Of a stretch of DNA of 64,000 bases, positions 54,519 through 62,723 are shown piece after piece. Origin of the DNA: Facilibium subflavum (lineage in GTDB: Bacteria; Pseudomonadota; Gammaproteobacteria; Francisellales; Francisellaceae); the NCBI RefSeq assembly GCF_003574485.1, contig NZ_QLIT01000048.1, positions 1 through 64,000 on the forward strand, given 5' to 3'. The stretch's first letter is position 1. Each line of letters starts with the position of its first letter. The notes under the pieces are model-generated. The model saw nothing but the letters and a program-made list of their open reading frames with translations, was not told the origin of the DNA and searched no databases. The position numbers and the translations under genes were made by a program.

Positions 54519-55280
54519 TCATTTGTTTTTACCTAAAATGCGGTCACGTAAATTATCATAAACGATATGTGAGTTTCTAGATAAAAAAGCAATAATTTCA
54601 TATTTATTTTTGCAGTTGAACTTTTTTGCCAGCTGACGATAGAGTCCCTATATGGTTCTTGGTGAAAGTTTAAGTAAAGCAGACTGTTCAAATAGCACAC
54701 ATATTTGATTAATAATTAATGCTGAAAGTTTCAGCTGTGATATACTCAGCTTAACGTTATTTTTTAGTTTGCTGCTATAAACGTTATCTATTGATAGAGT
54801 ATTATTCAATATGATTTCGTTATAGTTTATAGGCAATGGTGCTGTCTTTTGATTTTGGGTTATATTATGACATATTTTTGCACTCTCAATTAATTCATAA
54901 GTACGGTCTGGTAGGTAATATTTTTGCCATGGATCTTTAAGTTGCAAAACTAACATGGCAATGTGCAAGTCAACGGTAATATGAATATAACATACTGTTG
55001 AATATTGATCTTGTAAGCCAGTATCAAGTAGTTGCTCAGTATCAATAAGTGTTGTTGGTAAAGATAATAAAGTCGTGATACCGGTACATGAAAATGTTTG
55101 AGGCTGGTTGCAGCACGTATTGTATATCTTATCCGCCAGATTGGTGTTTTTCAGAAAAAAGATTGCTTGCTTAAATGGATCGATTTCAAAGTAGCAATAA
55201 TCAACAACTCCTAATAAATCAAGTGACTTAAAATTAATTAAAGGTGTTGTTTTGCATTTATGCAGCAGATAAACAGGCAT
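54519..55280 (-). pseudogene. LuxR-type HTH regulator interrupted by amber stop in the recognition helix
   Basis: The frame from 55280 gives 210 residues ending LSPRTI, then TAG (54648-54650). The frame continues open to TGA 54519-54521, adding GLYRQLAKKFNCKNKYEIIA and 22 more residues. The whole C-terminus reads as a LuxR helix-turn-helix. Lined up with the intact paralogue at 56510 (STRTCEDYIERIKQKLNKNT), the stop falls exactly on the conserved Glu, so GAG to TAG fits. The truncated product would lack the end of the DNA-binding domain. It overlaps the MFS gene by 23 bases. No clear SD; the start is tentative. Confidence 0.82.
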
Positions 55281-56418
55281 GGCTATATTGGAGTTGTTTT
55301 TTAAGTAAATAGATACTCAAGTAGCTTAATATAGATAACAGAATAATAATGAAAAAGTGTATGTTCGGATATTTTATTAACGCAACAAGTGTTGAGATGA
55401 GGCCACTGAACAATAGTAGTATGCTTGAGTAAAAGGTTGATACAGCAATTTTGTTGAACCGCTCAGTAGAAAAAAGCGTTGATATTGTACTTGCGCCTAA
55501 AAGAAATGCTGAACCAATGCTAATGGCTGAAATGCTAAAATACGTTAGCAAGGGTGTATTATCTTTCATCAGCAGTATGGCAGAACCAATAAGGACAATA
55601 CTGCTTCCTAGTTTCACTAGTGAAGCTTGATGAAAGTGCCTTAACCATAAAGGTGCTACAAAGGCACCAACGCAATGTGCTATACCAGCATTGGCAAAAA
55701 TAAGTATATGTGCATGTGGAAAGTTAGATAAAGATGTCATTAAAATAATAAATATACTAAGGCCGCTGATTGCTGGCGATATCGCAAGCCAGAAAAGTTG
55801 GTCTTTTATTGATGTGATGTAAAGGCTTAAGGTTAGTGTTTTAAGTGGTGCTTTCGCCTCTAGTAGGTGTTTTGCGTTAGTAAAGGTTAAATAGATAATA
55901 ATAATCCCGGGAATACTTAATATAAGAAAAAATAAGTGCCAGTTATGACAGCGGTTATATAAAATTAATGCAAGCATAGGGGCAAGTACTGGTGACAGTG
56001 TAGATAGTGCATGAAAATAAGATAACGTTTTTGTGATAGATCCTTGTGTATTTTTTTGTGAAACAAATATATAAGGCAAGGCCAGCATACCCATAGCACC
56101 AAGGCCAGCTAGTATTCTGGCAGCAAAAAATAAAGAAGAGTGGTAAGTAATTGCACATAAAACATTGCCAAGCACAAACAGCAACGCGCTAATAAGCAAA
56201 ACGCCGTACTGATGCCAAAGTGAAGTAATTCTACTAACAATAATTTGCCCTGCACCTAAAATGATCAGAAATATTGTTGTGCCAAGTTTGATAAGGTTGT
56301 TACCAAGGCCAACATCCAGGCTAATTGTATCAATTAGTGCATCATAGCCATCAATAGCAAAACATACAGATAATATACAAAAAGAAGACATAATGAAATC
56401 AGTTTTTTTCAACGGCAT
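55258..56418 (-). CDS. MFS transporter (Bcr/CflA-like drug or metabolite exporter)
   Basis: A 386-residue membrane protein with 12 predicted helices. Features: a first helix with DGYDALIDTISLDVG, the motif-A-like loop SRITSLWHQYGVLLIS, RILAGLGAMGMLALPYIF (helix 4/5 with conserved Arg-Gly), and a proline-rich helix LSTLSPVLAPMLALIL like motif C of 12-TM drug:H+ antiporters. Substrate unknown. It lies between two LuxR-type regulator genes on the same strand (91 bases after one; overlapping the other), so it is their probable target. Confidence 0.82.
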   Translation of the reverse strand: MPLKKTDFIMSSFCILSVCFAIDGYDALIDTISLDVGLGNNLIKLGTTIFLIILGAGQIIVSRITSLWHQYGVLLISALLFVLGNVLCAITYHSSLFFAARILAGLGAMGMLALPYIFVSQKNTQGSITKTLSYFHALSTLSPVLAPMLALILYNRCHNWHLFFLILSIPGIIIIYLTFTNAKHLLEAKAPLKTLTLSLYITSIKDQLFWLAISPAISGLSIFIILMTSLSNFPHAHILIFANAGIAHCVGAFVAPLWLRHFHQASLVKLGSSIVLIGSAILLMKDNTPLLTYFSISAISIGSAFLLGASTISTLFSTERFNKIAVSTFYSSILLLFSGLISTLVALIKYPNIHFFIIILLSILSYLSIYLLKKQLQYSHACLSAA

Positions 56419-56509
56419 TTCTCATATTATCAAATGTCTAGTCATTTTATGTGAAACTTTCATAATGTCAATTAAAATAATTGGAATATAAAAAAACCAA
56501 TATAGGATT

Positions 56510-57280
56510 TTAATTGATCAAAGACTGATAGATAAATCGATAATTTTGGTGAAGGTAAATTAATAACTCATCTTTAGTATTTTTATTCAATTTTTGTTTA
56601 ATCCTTTCAATATAGTCTTCACAGGTTCTCGTTGACTTATTTAATTTATGACCGAGCTGTTTGCTTGAGATGATACCGTGGTAAAGGCAAAGCAAAACTT
56701 TTTTCTCAAGGTCAGTCCATTTATACCAAGAAAATCCCGATGGGTTATTCAGTGGTAAGGGTTGGGGTTGCTCACCAGGATGAGCTCGAAATGCCTCATG
56801 ATTTAATCCCAGGGTTTGTGGAAGTGCCTCATTGAGTGTTTGAATAAAGCAATCAAATGTATATTGATTGTATTTATAATATGGGATAATGTTTTCAAAC
56901 TCAGGCACAATGGATAGCTTTGATATAGACCCATCTATGTTAATCATAGTACGATACAACGCATTTTTAGGTATAATTAAACTTTGTTTCATTGTGTCTT
57001 TGATTATTGTATGAAAAGGTATTTCTTCAAATTGCTTTGGCATGCGCAGCAGATTCTGATAATAGTGTAGTCGTTCAAATTGAAAGTAGTTCTGGCTTTG
57101 ATAAATTTCAATACCTTCATTTTTTCTAAGTACAAGATCAAATACTTCGCCGTTTTGATCGACCGTTGTTAATGTCAGCCCTTCTACATGAAATTTCTGG
57201 CAAAAAGGTTTACACAGCTTTTCAATTTGGCAGGCATATTTTGGCCAAACAAATCGGTGTGCGTGTATAATTTGTTCCAT
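56510..57280 (-). CDS. LuxR-type HTH regulator
   Basis: A 256-residue protein. Residues 1-180 form a sensor-like domain of no recognised family with mixed alpha/beta predictions (VEGLTLTTVDQNGEVFDLVL). The C-terminal helix-turn-helix (about 192-250) has WTDLEKKVLLCLYHGIISSKQ, LGHKLNKSTRTCEDYIERIK and QKLNKNTKDELL, a LuxR/GerE pattern with the usual K-L-x-x-x-x-x-x-EL end. No LuxR autoinducer Trp/Tyr/Asp set is evident, so the signal is unknown. The gene leads the MFS transporter and the broken paralogue, both in the same direction. Confidence 0.8.
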   Translation of the reverse strand: MEQIIHAHRFVWPKYACQIEKLCKPFCQKFHVEGLTLTTVDQNGEVFDLVLRKNEGIEIYQSQNYFQFERLHYYQNLLRMPKQFEEIPFHTIIKDTMKQSLIIPKNALYRTMINIDGSISKLSIVPEFENIIPYYKYNQYTFDCFIQTLNEALPQTLGLNHEAFRAHPGEQPQPLPLNNPSGFSWYKWTDLEKKVLLCLYHGIISSKQLGHKLNKSTRTCEDYIERIKQKLNKNTKDELLIYLHQNYRFIYQSLIN

Positions 57281-57624
57281 ATATTGCGTACTGATTTTAC
57301 ATCATATTAAGTAAGCATGAAGTGTATATTTTAAGAACAAAAAGTCAATATTTTTTTAAAGACTGTCTTTAAATGCGTACTTTTACGGTAAGGAATTTTG
57401 GTGGGAAATATTGTCGTCTTCTTAAGTCAAAAGGCTTACTTAAAAAATATGATAATGATTGATAATTTATGGCGCCAAGGGTTGGCATTTGACCAGAGGA
57501 TTAGAGTTGTGTTTGAAGGACGCTGGGGTAGTACCAGCATATGATAAAATATTTAGGTATATCTTGATTACTGTTAGCCAATTGTCTTTTATAATACTTT
57601 AAAACAAACCAAGGGCAGGCAAAT
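57281..57624. other. 344-bp non-coding interval with hairpins before murE
   Basis: No gene is visible. The first half presumably holds the promoter of the LuxR gene on the minus strand. GATAATGATTGATAATT (57451-57467) loosely resembles a Fur-box array. Two compact hairpins follow: GCCAA-GGG-TTGGC (57474-57486) and GCTGG-x7-CCAGC (57522-57538). They are GC-richer than the surroundings and may belong to the murE leader or a small RNA. The end contains the murE promoter and SD region (AAGGGCAGG). Confidence 0.4.
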
Positions 57625-59103
57625 GTGAAACAGCTTTCTCAAGTGATTGCGTTTTTAAATATAACATTACCGGTTGATGCAGATGTAATTGTCAATCGTA
57701 TCTATCAAGATCAACGGTTATGCGGTGAAAATGATATTTTTATTGCCTTATCAGGAGCTGTTTTCGATGGGCATCAATATGTCAGACACGCCCAAGCGAA
57801 AGGGGCTTGTTTGTGTATTGTTGAGGATATTAAAAGGATAGATAATACTTGTGATTTATCAAGCGTTGTTGAAATAACAGATATTCGACAAAGGCTGTCA
57901 GCGCTGGCAGACTGGTTTTATCAAAACCCGTCACAAAAACTTAATATCACGGCGGTCACAGGCACTAACGGCAAAACAACGGTGAGTCATTACATTGCAC
58001 AATTATTTTGCTTGTTGGGTGAGAAAACAGCTATTTTAGGCACAACAGGTAATGGGATTTATCCAAAGCTTGAAACCTCAAGCCATACAACGCTCGATAA
58101 TTTGCAGCTGCAAAGCCACTTATCTGATTATCAAAATGAGGCGGTTAAAAATGTGGTAATGGAAGCCTCATCTCATGCCATTGCGCAAAATAGAATTGCA
58201 CAATTAGCGATTGATACGGCTGTTTTTACAAACTTGGATGAAGAGCATCTGGATTATCACCAAACCCTTGAGAACTACTTTGAAGCTAAAGCAAAACTCT
58301 TTGAACAACCACATCTTAAAAATGCGGTAATTAATATTGATGACCCCTACGGGCAAAGGCTTTATGATAAGCTTAAAAAGCAAGGTAAACTTTCGCTGTT
58401 TTGTTATAGCACGATTCACAAGAATGCGGATACTTTTTTTTATATCAAGCAATATTATCCTGATGCGATTGCTGTTGATATTTTTTGGCAAAAGCATCAA
58501 GTGGCAAGTTTGCATCTACCGGTATTAGGTGATTTTAATATCAGCAATATAGCCGCAGCATTTACAAGTATGATGGCAAATGATTATCCATTAATGGCTG
58601 TGGTAGAAAAATTGCCCGAATTAAAAGGAGTGCCCGGGCGTTTGGAGCTTTTAAAAATGGCAAATAAAGCGCTTGTTGTGATTGATTTTGCCCATACCCC
58701 AGATGCATTGCAAAAAGTATTAAAAGCCATGCAAAATCAATTAAATGGCAGGCTTATTTGTGTATTTGGTTGCGGGGGTGATCGACAAAAGACAAAGCGA
58801 GCTTCAATGGCGGCAATTGCGCAGAAACTGGCAGATTTTTGCATTGTCAGCGAGGATAATAATCGTTATGAGTCTTTTGAATCTATTTCAGCAGATATTA
58901 TTAAAGGCTTTGATCCACAAATAAAAAACTATTATATTGAGCCCAAGCGTGAAATCGCTATTGAAAAAGCGATTTCTATGAGTGAAGCTTGTGATATTAT
59001 CTTACTTGCTGGCAAGGGGCATGAAAATTATATCGATGAAAAAGGGCAAAAACGTTATTTTAATGAAAAAGAAGTCGTAGAAAGTATTTGGAGAAAATCT
59101 TGA
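57625..59103 (+). CDS. murE: UDP-MurNAc-tripeptide synthetase (MurE)
   Basis: A 492-residue Mur ligase: N-terminal uracil-binding domain, P-loop TGTNGKTTVSHYI (about 112-124), HTTLDNLQL, MEASSHAIAQNR, FTNLDEEHLDYH, and GAGCGGDRQKTKR-like CVFGCGGDRQKTKRA in domain 3. It adds the third stem-peptide residue in the cytoplasm. The DAP-selective motif DNPR of E. coli (413-416) reads D411-N412-N413-R414, keeping the Arg that contacts meso-diaminopimelate but losing Pro. GTG start with an SD-like AGGGCAGG. It overlaps murF by four bases (TTGA). mraY, murD and ddl are absent here. Confidence 0.94.
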   Translation: MKQLSQVIAFLNITLPVDADVIVNRIYQDQRLCGENDIFIALSGAVFDGHQYVRHAQAKGACLCIVEDIKRIDNTCDLSSVVEITDIRQRLSALADWFYQNPSQKLNITAVTGTNGKTTVSHYIAQLFCLLGEKTAILGTTGNGIYPKLETSSHTTLDNLQLQSHLSDYQNEAVKNVVMEASSHAIAQNRIAQLAIDTAVFTNLDEEHLDYHQTLENYFEAKAKLFEQPHLKNAVINIDDPYGQRLYDKLKKQGKLSLFCYSTIHKNADTFFYIKQYYPDAIAVDIFWQKHQVASLHLPVLGDFNISNIAAAFTSMMANDYPLMAVVEKLPELKGVPGRLELLKMANKALVVIDFAHTPDALQKVLKAMQNQLNGRLICVFGCGGDRQKTKRASMAAIAQKLADFCIVSEDNNRYESFESISADIIKGFDPQIKNYYIEPKREIAIEKAISMSEACDIILLAGKGHENYIDEKGQKRYFNEKEVVESIWRKS

Positions 59104-60452
59104 TTCAATCACTAAAGCAGTTAGTGCAGCAAATTAATGCTGAATATATTGGTGCAGATGTCAGCATCACAGGTGCAAATATGGATTCACGAGCAATTAA
59201 GCCAGGACAGTTGTTTGTTGCAATTCGTGCAAAACGAGATGGTCATGATTATATTGATAATGCCATTGAAAAGGGTGCCAGTGCACTATTGGTTGAAAAA
59301 AAACAACCACATATAACAATACCTCAAATCGTGGTCAAAGAGAGTAAAAAGGCGCTTTTTCAACTAGCCATGGCATGGCGAAACTGTTTAAAAATGCCTG
59401 TTATTACCATAACGGGCAGTTGTGGTAAAACAACGACCAAAGAGATGCTGGCATGTGTGCTCAAAGATCAAGGCCATGTACATTATGCGCAGGGAAATTT
59501 TAATAACGAGCTTGGGTTACCGCTTTCTATCCTGTCAGCGCCAGATAACTGTGATTATCTTCTTTTAGAGCTTGGCACGAATGCACCAGGAGAAATTGCG
59601 CATTTAGCCACATTGGCACAACCGGATATTGCAGGTATTACGAATGTCTCAGCATCACATTTGGAAAAGTTAATTTCTTTAGATGGTGTGATGGAAGAAA
59701 AGGGCGCTTTGTTAAATGCGCTTGGAAAAAAAGGTGTGGCAATTATTAATCTTGATGACCCACGTATTGCAACGTTTAGTCAAACGCTTTCTTGTCAGAA
59801 AGTATTTGTTACAGCACAAAATAAGCCTCAGGCTGGTATTCATTTAATAAACTATCATGACGAAGAAAATGGTTTTGCATATACGGTGGAGGTTGATGGT
59901 CAATGTTACAAAGGGCAATTGTATGTCTTTGGCCTGCATAATTTACATAATATGTTAATGGTTTTGGGTTATGTCCATGCTTTGGGGTTAGATATTGATA
60001 AAGCCATTCAATCGTTGAAATGCTTTTCTGGCTATAAGGGGCGTTTTTCATTGCACCGGTTAACGGCTTATGTTTCATTGATTGATGACACCTATAACGC
60101 CAGTGTTCAATCGGTTGAGGCAGCTATTGAGAGCCTTTCAGAGTTTGACGGGGTGCGTGTGCTGGTGTTAAGCAATATGGGTGAGCTTGGTGAAATGGCT
60201 GTTTTTTATCATCAAAAAATTGGGCAAAAGATTGCAAAGGCAGGTTTGGATCAAGTATGCCTGTATGGTGATCAGAATTTAATGTCTATCATGCTACACG
60301 AAACAAAAGGGCAGAATATTGCCTTGTATCATGATAAAAGGACGATTGTCGATACGCTCAAAAAGTACCTTAAAAATAAAGAAAAAACCCGCATCCTTGT
60401 GAAAGGATCACGGGCCAATCAAATGGAAGAAATTGTCCAAGCGCTTATTTAG
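59100..60452 (+). CDS. murF: UDP-MurNAc-pentapeptide synthetase (MurF)
   Basis: A 450-residue Mur ligase adding D-Ala-D-Ala. NMDSRAIKPGQLFVAI (domain 1), P-loop TGSCGKTTTKEMLA, ELGTNAPGEIAHL, ITNVSASHLEKL, and IDDTYNASVQSVEAAI with LVLSNMGELGE in domain 3 are typical. The start is most likely TTG 59100, because GGAG ends 6 bases before it and TTGA overlaps the murE stop; the TTG at 59088 precedes that SD. Its end overlaps the converging gene at 60449 by four bases. Confidence 0.93.
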   Translation: MIQSLKQLVQQINAEYIGADVSITGANMDSRAIKPGQLFVAIRAKRDGHDYIDNAIEKGASALLVEKKQPHITIPQIVVKESKKALFQLAMAWRNCLKMPVITITGSCGKTTTKEMLACVLKDQGHVHYAQGNFNNELGLPLSILSAPDNCDYLLLELGTNAPGEIAHLATLAQPDIAGITNVSASHLEKLISLDGVMEEKGALLNALGKKGVAIINLDDPRIATFSQTLSCQKVFVTAQNKPQAGIHLINYHDEENGFAYTVEVDGQCYKGQLYVFGLHNLHNMLMVLGYVHALGLDIDKAIQSLKCFSGYKGRFSLHRLTAYVSLIDDTYNASVQSVEAAIESLSEFDGVRVLVLSNMGELGEMAVFYHQKIGQKIAKAGLDQVCLYGDQNLMSIMLHETKGQNIALYHDKRTIVDTLKKYLKNKEKTRILVKGSRANQMEEIVQALI

Positions 60453-60718
60453 TACCCCACATTAGTAAGCGTTGAAAACGTACGCTCCAAACTTTCTTGA
60501 TACGTTTTTAAAATGGCATCTTTTGTATTGATAGTGGGGTCTTTTTCAATGATCAGTTTAGTGAGCTCAACACTGGCTTTCACGACACCATTTAGCATTT
60601 CTGCAACCATTTCATCCGCTGGCACATCAGGCTCATCATCAAACAATGCTTTAAGGTCATAGCTTTGGTTTAGTATTTCTAGAGGCTCAGCCTTGTCGGC
60701 TACTTTCTTTTTAGACAT
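60449..60718 (-). CDS. small acidic protein, unknown function
   Basis: An 89-residue protein with no signal or membrane segment. It begins with a Lys-rich stretch (SKKKVADKAEP), then acidic LKALFDDEPDVPADEMVAEML, and ends in amphipathic helices (NGVVKASVELTKLIIEKD, KDAILKTYQESLERTFSTL). TTTTCC on the + strand gives a GGAAAA SD before the ATG. It converges on murF with a four-base overlap and lies 11 bases downstream of the FipB-like gene, so it may be in that operon. No family is recognised. Confidence 0.65.
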   Translation of the reverse strand: MSKKKVADKAEPLEILNQSYDLKALFDDEPDVPADEMVAEMLNGVVKASVELTKLIIEKDPTINTKDAILKTYQESLERTFSTLTNVGY

Positions 60719-60729
60719 TTTTTGTTTTC

Positions 60730-61725
60730 CTATTTACTTGCTTTATCAATTGCGCTTTGGATGCTTGATTGTGGGGCATAGCCTGGAATGACCGTTGTAT
60801 TTTGTGCATTAGCACCACTAACAGGCATAACGATAATCGCAGGTGTGCCCTGAATACCAAGTTCTTTCAAGCCAAGCTGCATATCTTGATCGATATTTTC
60901 AGTCACTTTTTTCGCTTTGATCAGCGTTTGTGCTTTATCAAGATCAACACCAGCATTTTGCGCTGCCTTTTTGATTTCCTCAATCGTTAATTTACCTTCA
61001 TCGTCGCCTGTGGCAAAAACAGCATTATGATATTTCAAATAGCCTTCAGATCCTTTAAGCATATAAGTTGCAATGCCCATTTCAGCACCATATTGTGAAG
61101 AATCCCAACGCTTACCAAAAATTGGGAATTCTTTAAAGACATATTTCACATTAGGATTATTGTCCATAATTTTTTCCATTACAGGAGCGATTTTACTACA
61201 GAACATGCAGTTATAATCAAAAAACTCAATCACAGCAACTTTTGCATCTTTTGGTCCCACAACTGGTGTTTGAGGGTTGTTTAAAAGCATTTTTGTGTTG
61301 TCTAAAACAGCTGCGACTTGTTTTTGCTGTTGCTTTGCCATTAATTGCTGCTGGAAATTTTGCATGATTTGCTGCATTTTCTGCATATCAAACTTGCCAT
61401 CTTTTCCTTGAGATCCTGCTTCAAACCCAGCAAGTAATTGCGCTTCATCCAATGTTGCACCCTGGCTTTTTAGCTGTGCAACAACATTGCCACCAACGCT
61501 ATAGCCAAGCGTGTAGCTTACTTTGCTTAGTAATGATTCGCTATCTGTTGTGGCTTCTGGTGATTTTGCCGATGCGGTGTTGCTGGTGCTGACTTGTGCT
61601 GAGCCTGCGTCTTTTTGAGCATCTTTTGACTTTTGATCGCCATTAGAGCCGCTGCAACCGGCAAGGGCAACAGATAACATAGCTGTTGCCATCGCACCAA
61701 ACAAAATTTTCTTTGATGTTTTCAT
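60730..61725 (-). CDS. fipB: DsbA-family lipoprotein with N-terminal FKBP_N domain (FipB-like)
   Basis: A 331-residue lipoprotein: signal peptide and lipobox VALAGC (Cys24), a Ser/Thr-rich linker, a Mip/FKBP_N-type helical dimerisation domain (about 65-130: SKVSYTLGYSVGGNVVAQLK, LLAGFEAGSQGKDGKF, QKMQQIMQNFQQQL), and a thioredoxin-fold DsbA domain with CMFC (C173-C176) and the cis-Pro loop GIQGTPAIIV. This architecture is that of Francisella FipB (a DsbA-like oxidoreductase/isomerase required for virulence), beside FipA. The ATG at 61725 has GGAGTG 8 bases upstream. It likely forms or repairs disulfides in exported proteins. Confidence 0.88.
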   Translation of the reverse strand: MKTSKKILFGAMATAMLSVALAGCSGSNGDQKSKDAQKDAGSAQVSTSNTASAKSPEATTDSESLLSKVSYTLGYSVGGNVVAQLKSQGATLDEAQLLAGFEAGSQGKDGKFDMQKMQQIMQNFQQQLMAKQQQKQVAAVLDNTKMLLNNPQTPVVGPKDAKVAVIEFFDYNCMFCSKIAPVMEKIMDNNPNVKYVFKEFPIFGKRWDSSQYGAEMGIATYMLKGSEGYLKYHNAVFATGDDEGKLTIEEIKKAAQNAGVDLDKAQTLIKAKKVTENIDQDMQLGLKELGIQGTPAIIVMPVSGANAQNTTVIPGYAPQSSIQSAIDKASK

Positions 61726-61842
61726 ATAAGACACTCCATCTTTAATAAAAGGTATTTAAACGTAAAATTGATGACAGTAAAGCATGTCAGGAATGTGGAT
61801 GTAATCCATCGTAAACCTTGCATGCTTAAAGTCATGAATAAA

Positions 61843-62346
61843 TTATGAGTTCGTGTTGTCACTATCTGTTTGTGTTGCAGTCACAGCTTTTGCTGCGGCA
61901 TTAGCATCTGTTTTACTATCACCTGCTTGCTTCATTGCATCTTTTGCTTTATCTGCTGCTTTTTGTGCTTCTTCTTGTGCTGCTTGCTTGGCTTTCATTT
62001 TTGCTTCCATTTGCTTTTGGAAAGTTTGCATTGATTTTTCCATTTCATCCTGGCTTAGTGTGGGTTTTTCACCGGTTGTGCCAGCTTTGAATCCTGCTTG
62101 AAGCTGAGTTTGATCTAAATTAACATCTTGTTGTTTTAGCTGCTCAGTCATGTTCTTGCCAATGGAGTAACCAATGGTATAACTGGCATCTGCGTTGTTG
62201 TCGCTGTTATCTGCTTTTACCATTGCAGCAGGTTGCGTTTTCTGCATTGTCTTATCCATTGTGTTGCTGTTCGTATCAGCAAATACACTACCACTGATAC
62301 CTGCTAAGATAAGCGCGCTTAGGCTGATTTTTGTCAAATTTTTCAT
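61843..62346 (-). CDS. fipA: FKBP_N-domain periplasmic protein (FipA-like)
   Basis: A 167-residue exported protein: signal peptide (KNLTKISLSALILAGISGSVFA, cleavage near residue 23), a polar linker and an FKBP_N dimerisation domain (about 52-110, DASYTIGYSIGKNMTEQLKQ, LQAGFKAGTTGEKPTL, MEKSMQTFQKQMEAK). The tail is Ala/Lys-rich and has no FKBP peptidyl-prolyl isomerase domain. The domain is a close relative of the one in the downstream FipB-like protein, so the pair could form mixed dimers, as proposed for Francisella FipA and FipB. GGAGAAAA precedes the ATG. Unlike FipB it has no lipobox Cys. Confidence 0.82.
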   Translation of the reverse strand: MKNLTKISLSALILAGISGSVFADTNSNTMDKTMQKTQPAAMVKADNSDNNADASYTIGYSIGKNMTEQLKQQDVNLDQTQLQAGFKAGTTGEKPTLSQDEMEKSMQTFQKQMEAKMKAKQAAQEEAQKAADKAKDAMKQAGDSKTDANAAAKAVTATQTDSDNTNS

Positions 62347-62432
62347 GTTTTCTCCATTGTTATATATTGGTCAGTTTACCCGTCCAGCTTAAACAAGCAA
62401 TGCTGAAAGAACAAGGGGTTTACAGTGAAAAA

Positions 62433-62723
62433 TTATAATTTCTGAACCAAAATCCATGGTTTAACGATATTTGCCCAAAGTACCGTATTGTTTTTATACC
62501 ACTTCTTTGCCTGTGTATCGCTAACGGGTAAAATAAGGTTATCATTAAGCCATTGGGTGACTTTTGGCATATTATCATGTGCAATGTGTGTTGCAGCTTC
62601 AACAAGATCAAGTTTCTTGTCCACGAATAAGACTTTTCCAGCAGCAAAAAAGCGCTGTAACTCATGCCAGTGGACTTTTGCTGTTTCATAATTGATTTTT
62701 GTTGTTAATTCACTTTTATTCAT
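62433..62723 (-). CDS. DUF2288 family protein
   Basis: A 96-residue protein of the DUF2288 family: INYETAKVHWHELQRFFAAGKV, LDLVEAATHIAHDN, and the hallmark end NNTVLWANIVKPWILVQ (W-x3-V-x-PW-V-L-V-Q). Its function is unknown; the family is cytoplasmic and widespread in proteobacteria. The ATG at 62723 overlaps the uup stop by eight bases and matches family length, so it is translated with uup. Confidence 0.85.
   Translation of the reverse strand: MNKSELTTKINYETAKVHWHELQRFFAAGKVLFVDKKLDLVEAATHIAHDNMPKVTQWLNDNLILPVSDTQAKKWYKNNTVLWANIVKPWILVQKL

Noticed and set aside
62420-62689. Second minus-strand frame overlapping DUF2288
   Set aside because: Out of frame with the DUF2288 gene, which has clear family motifs and the right length.
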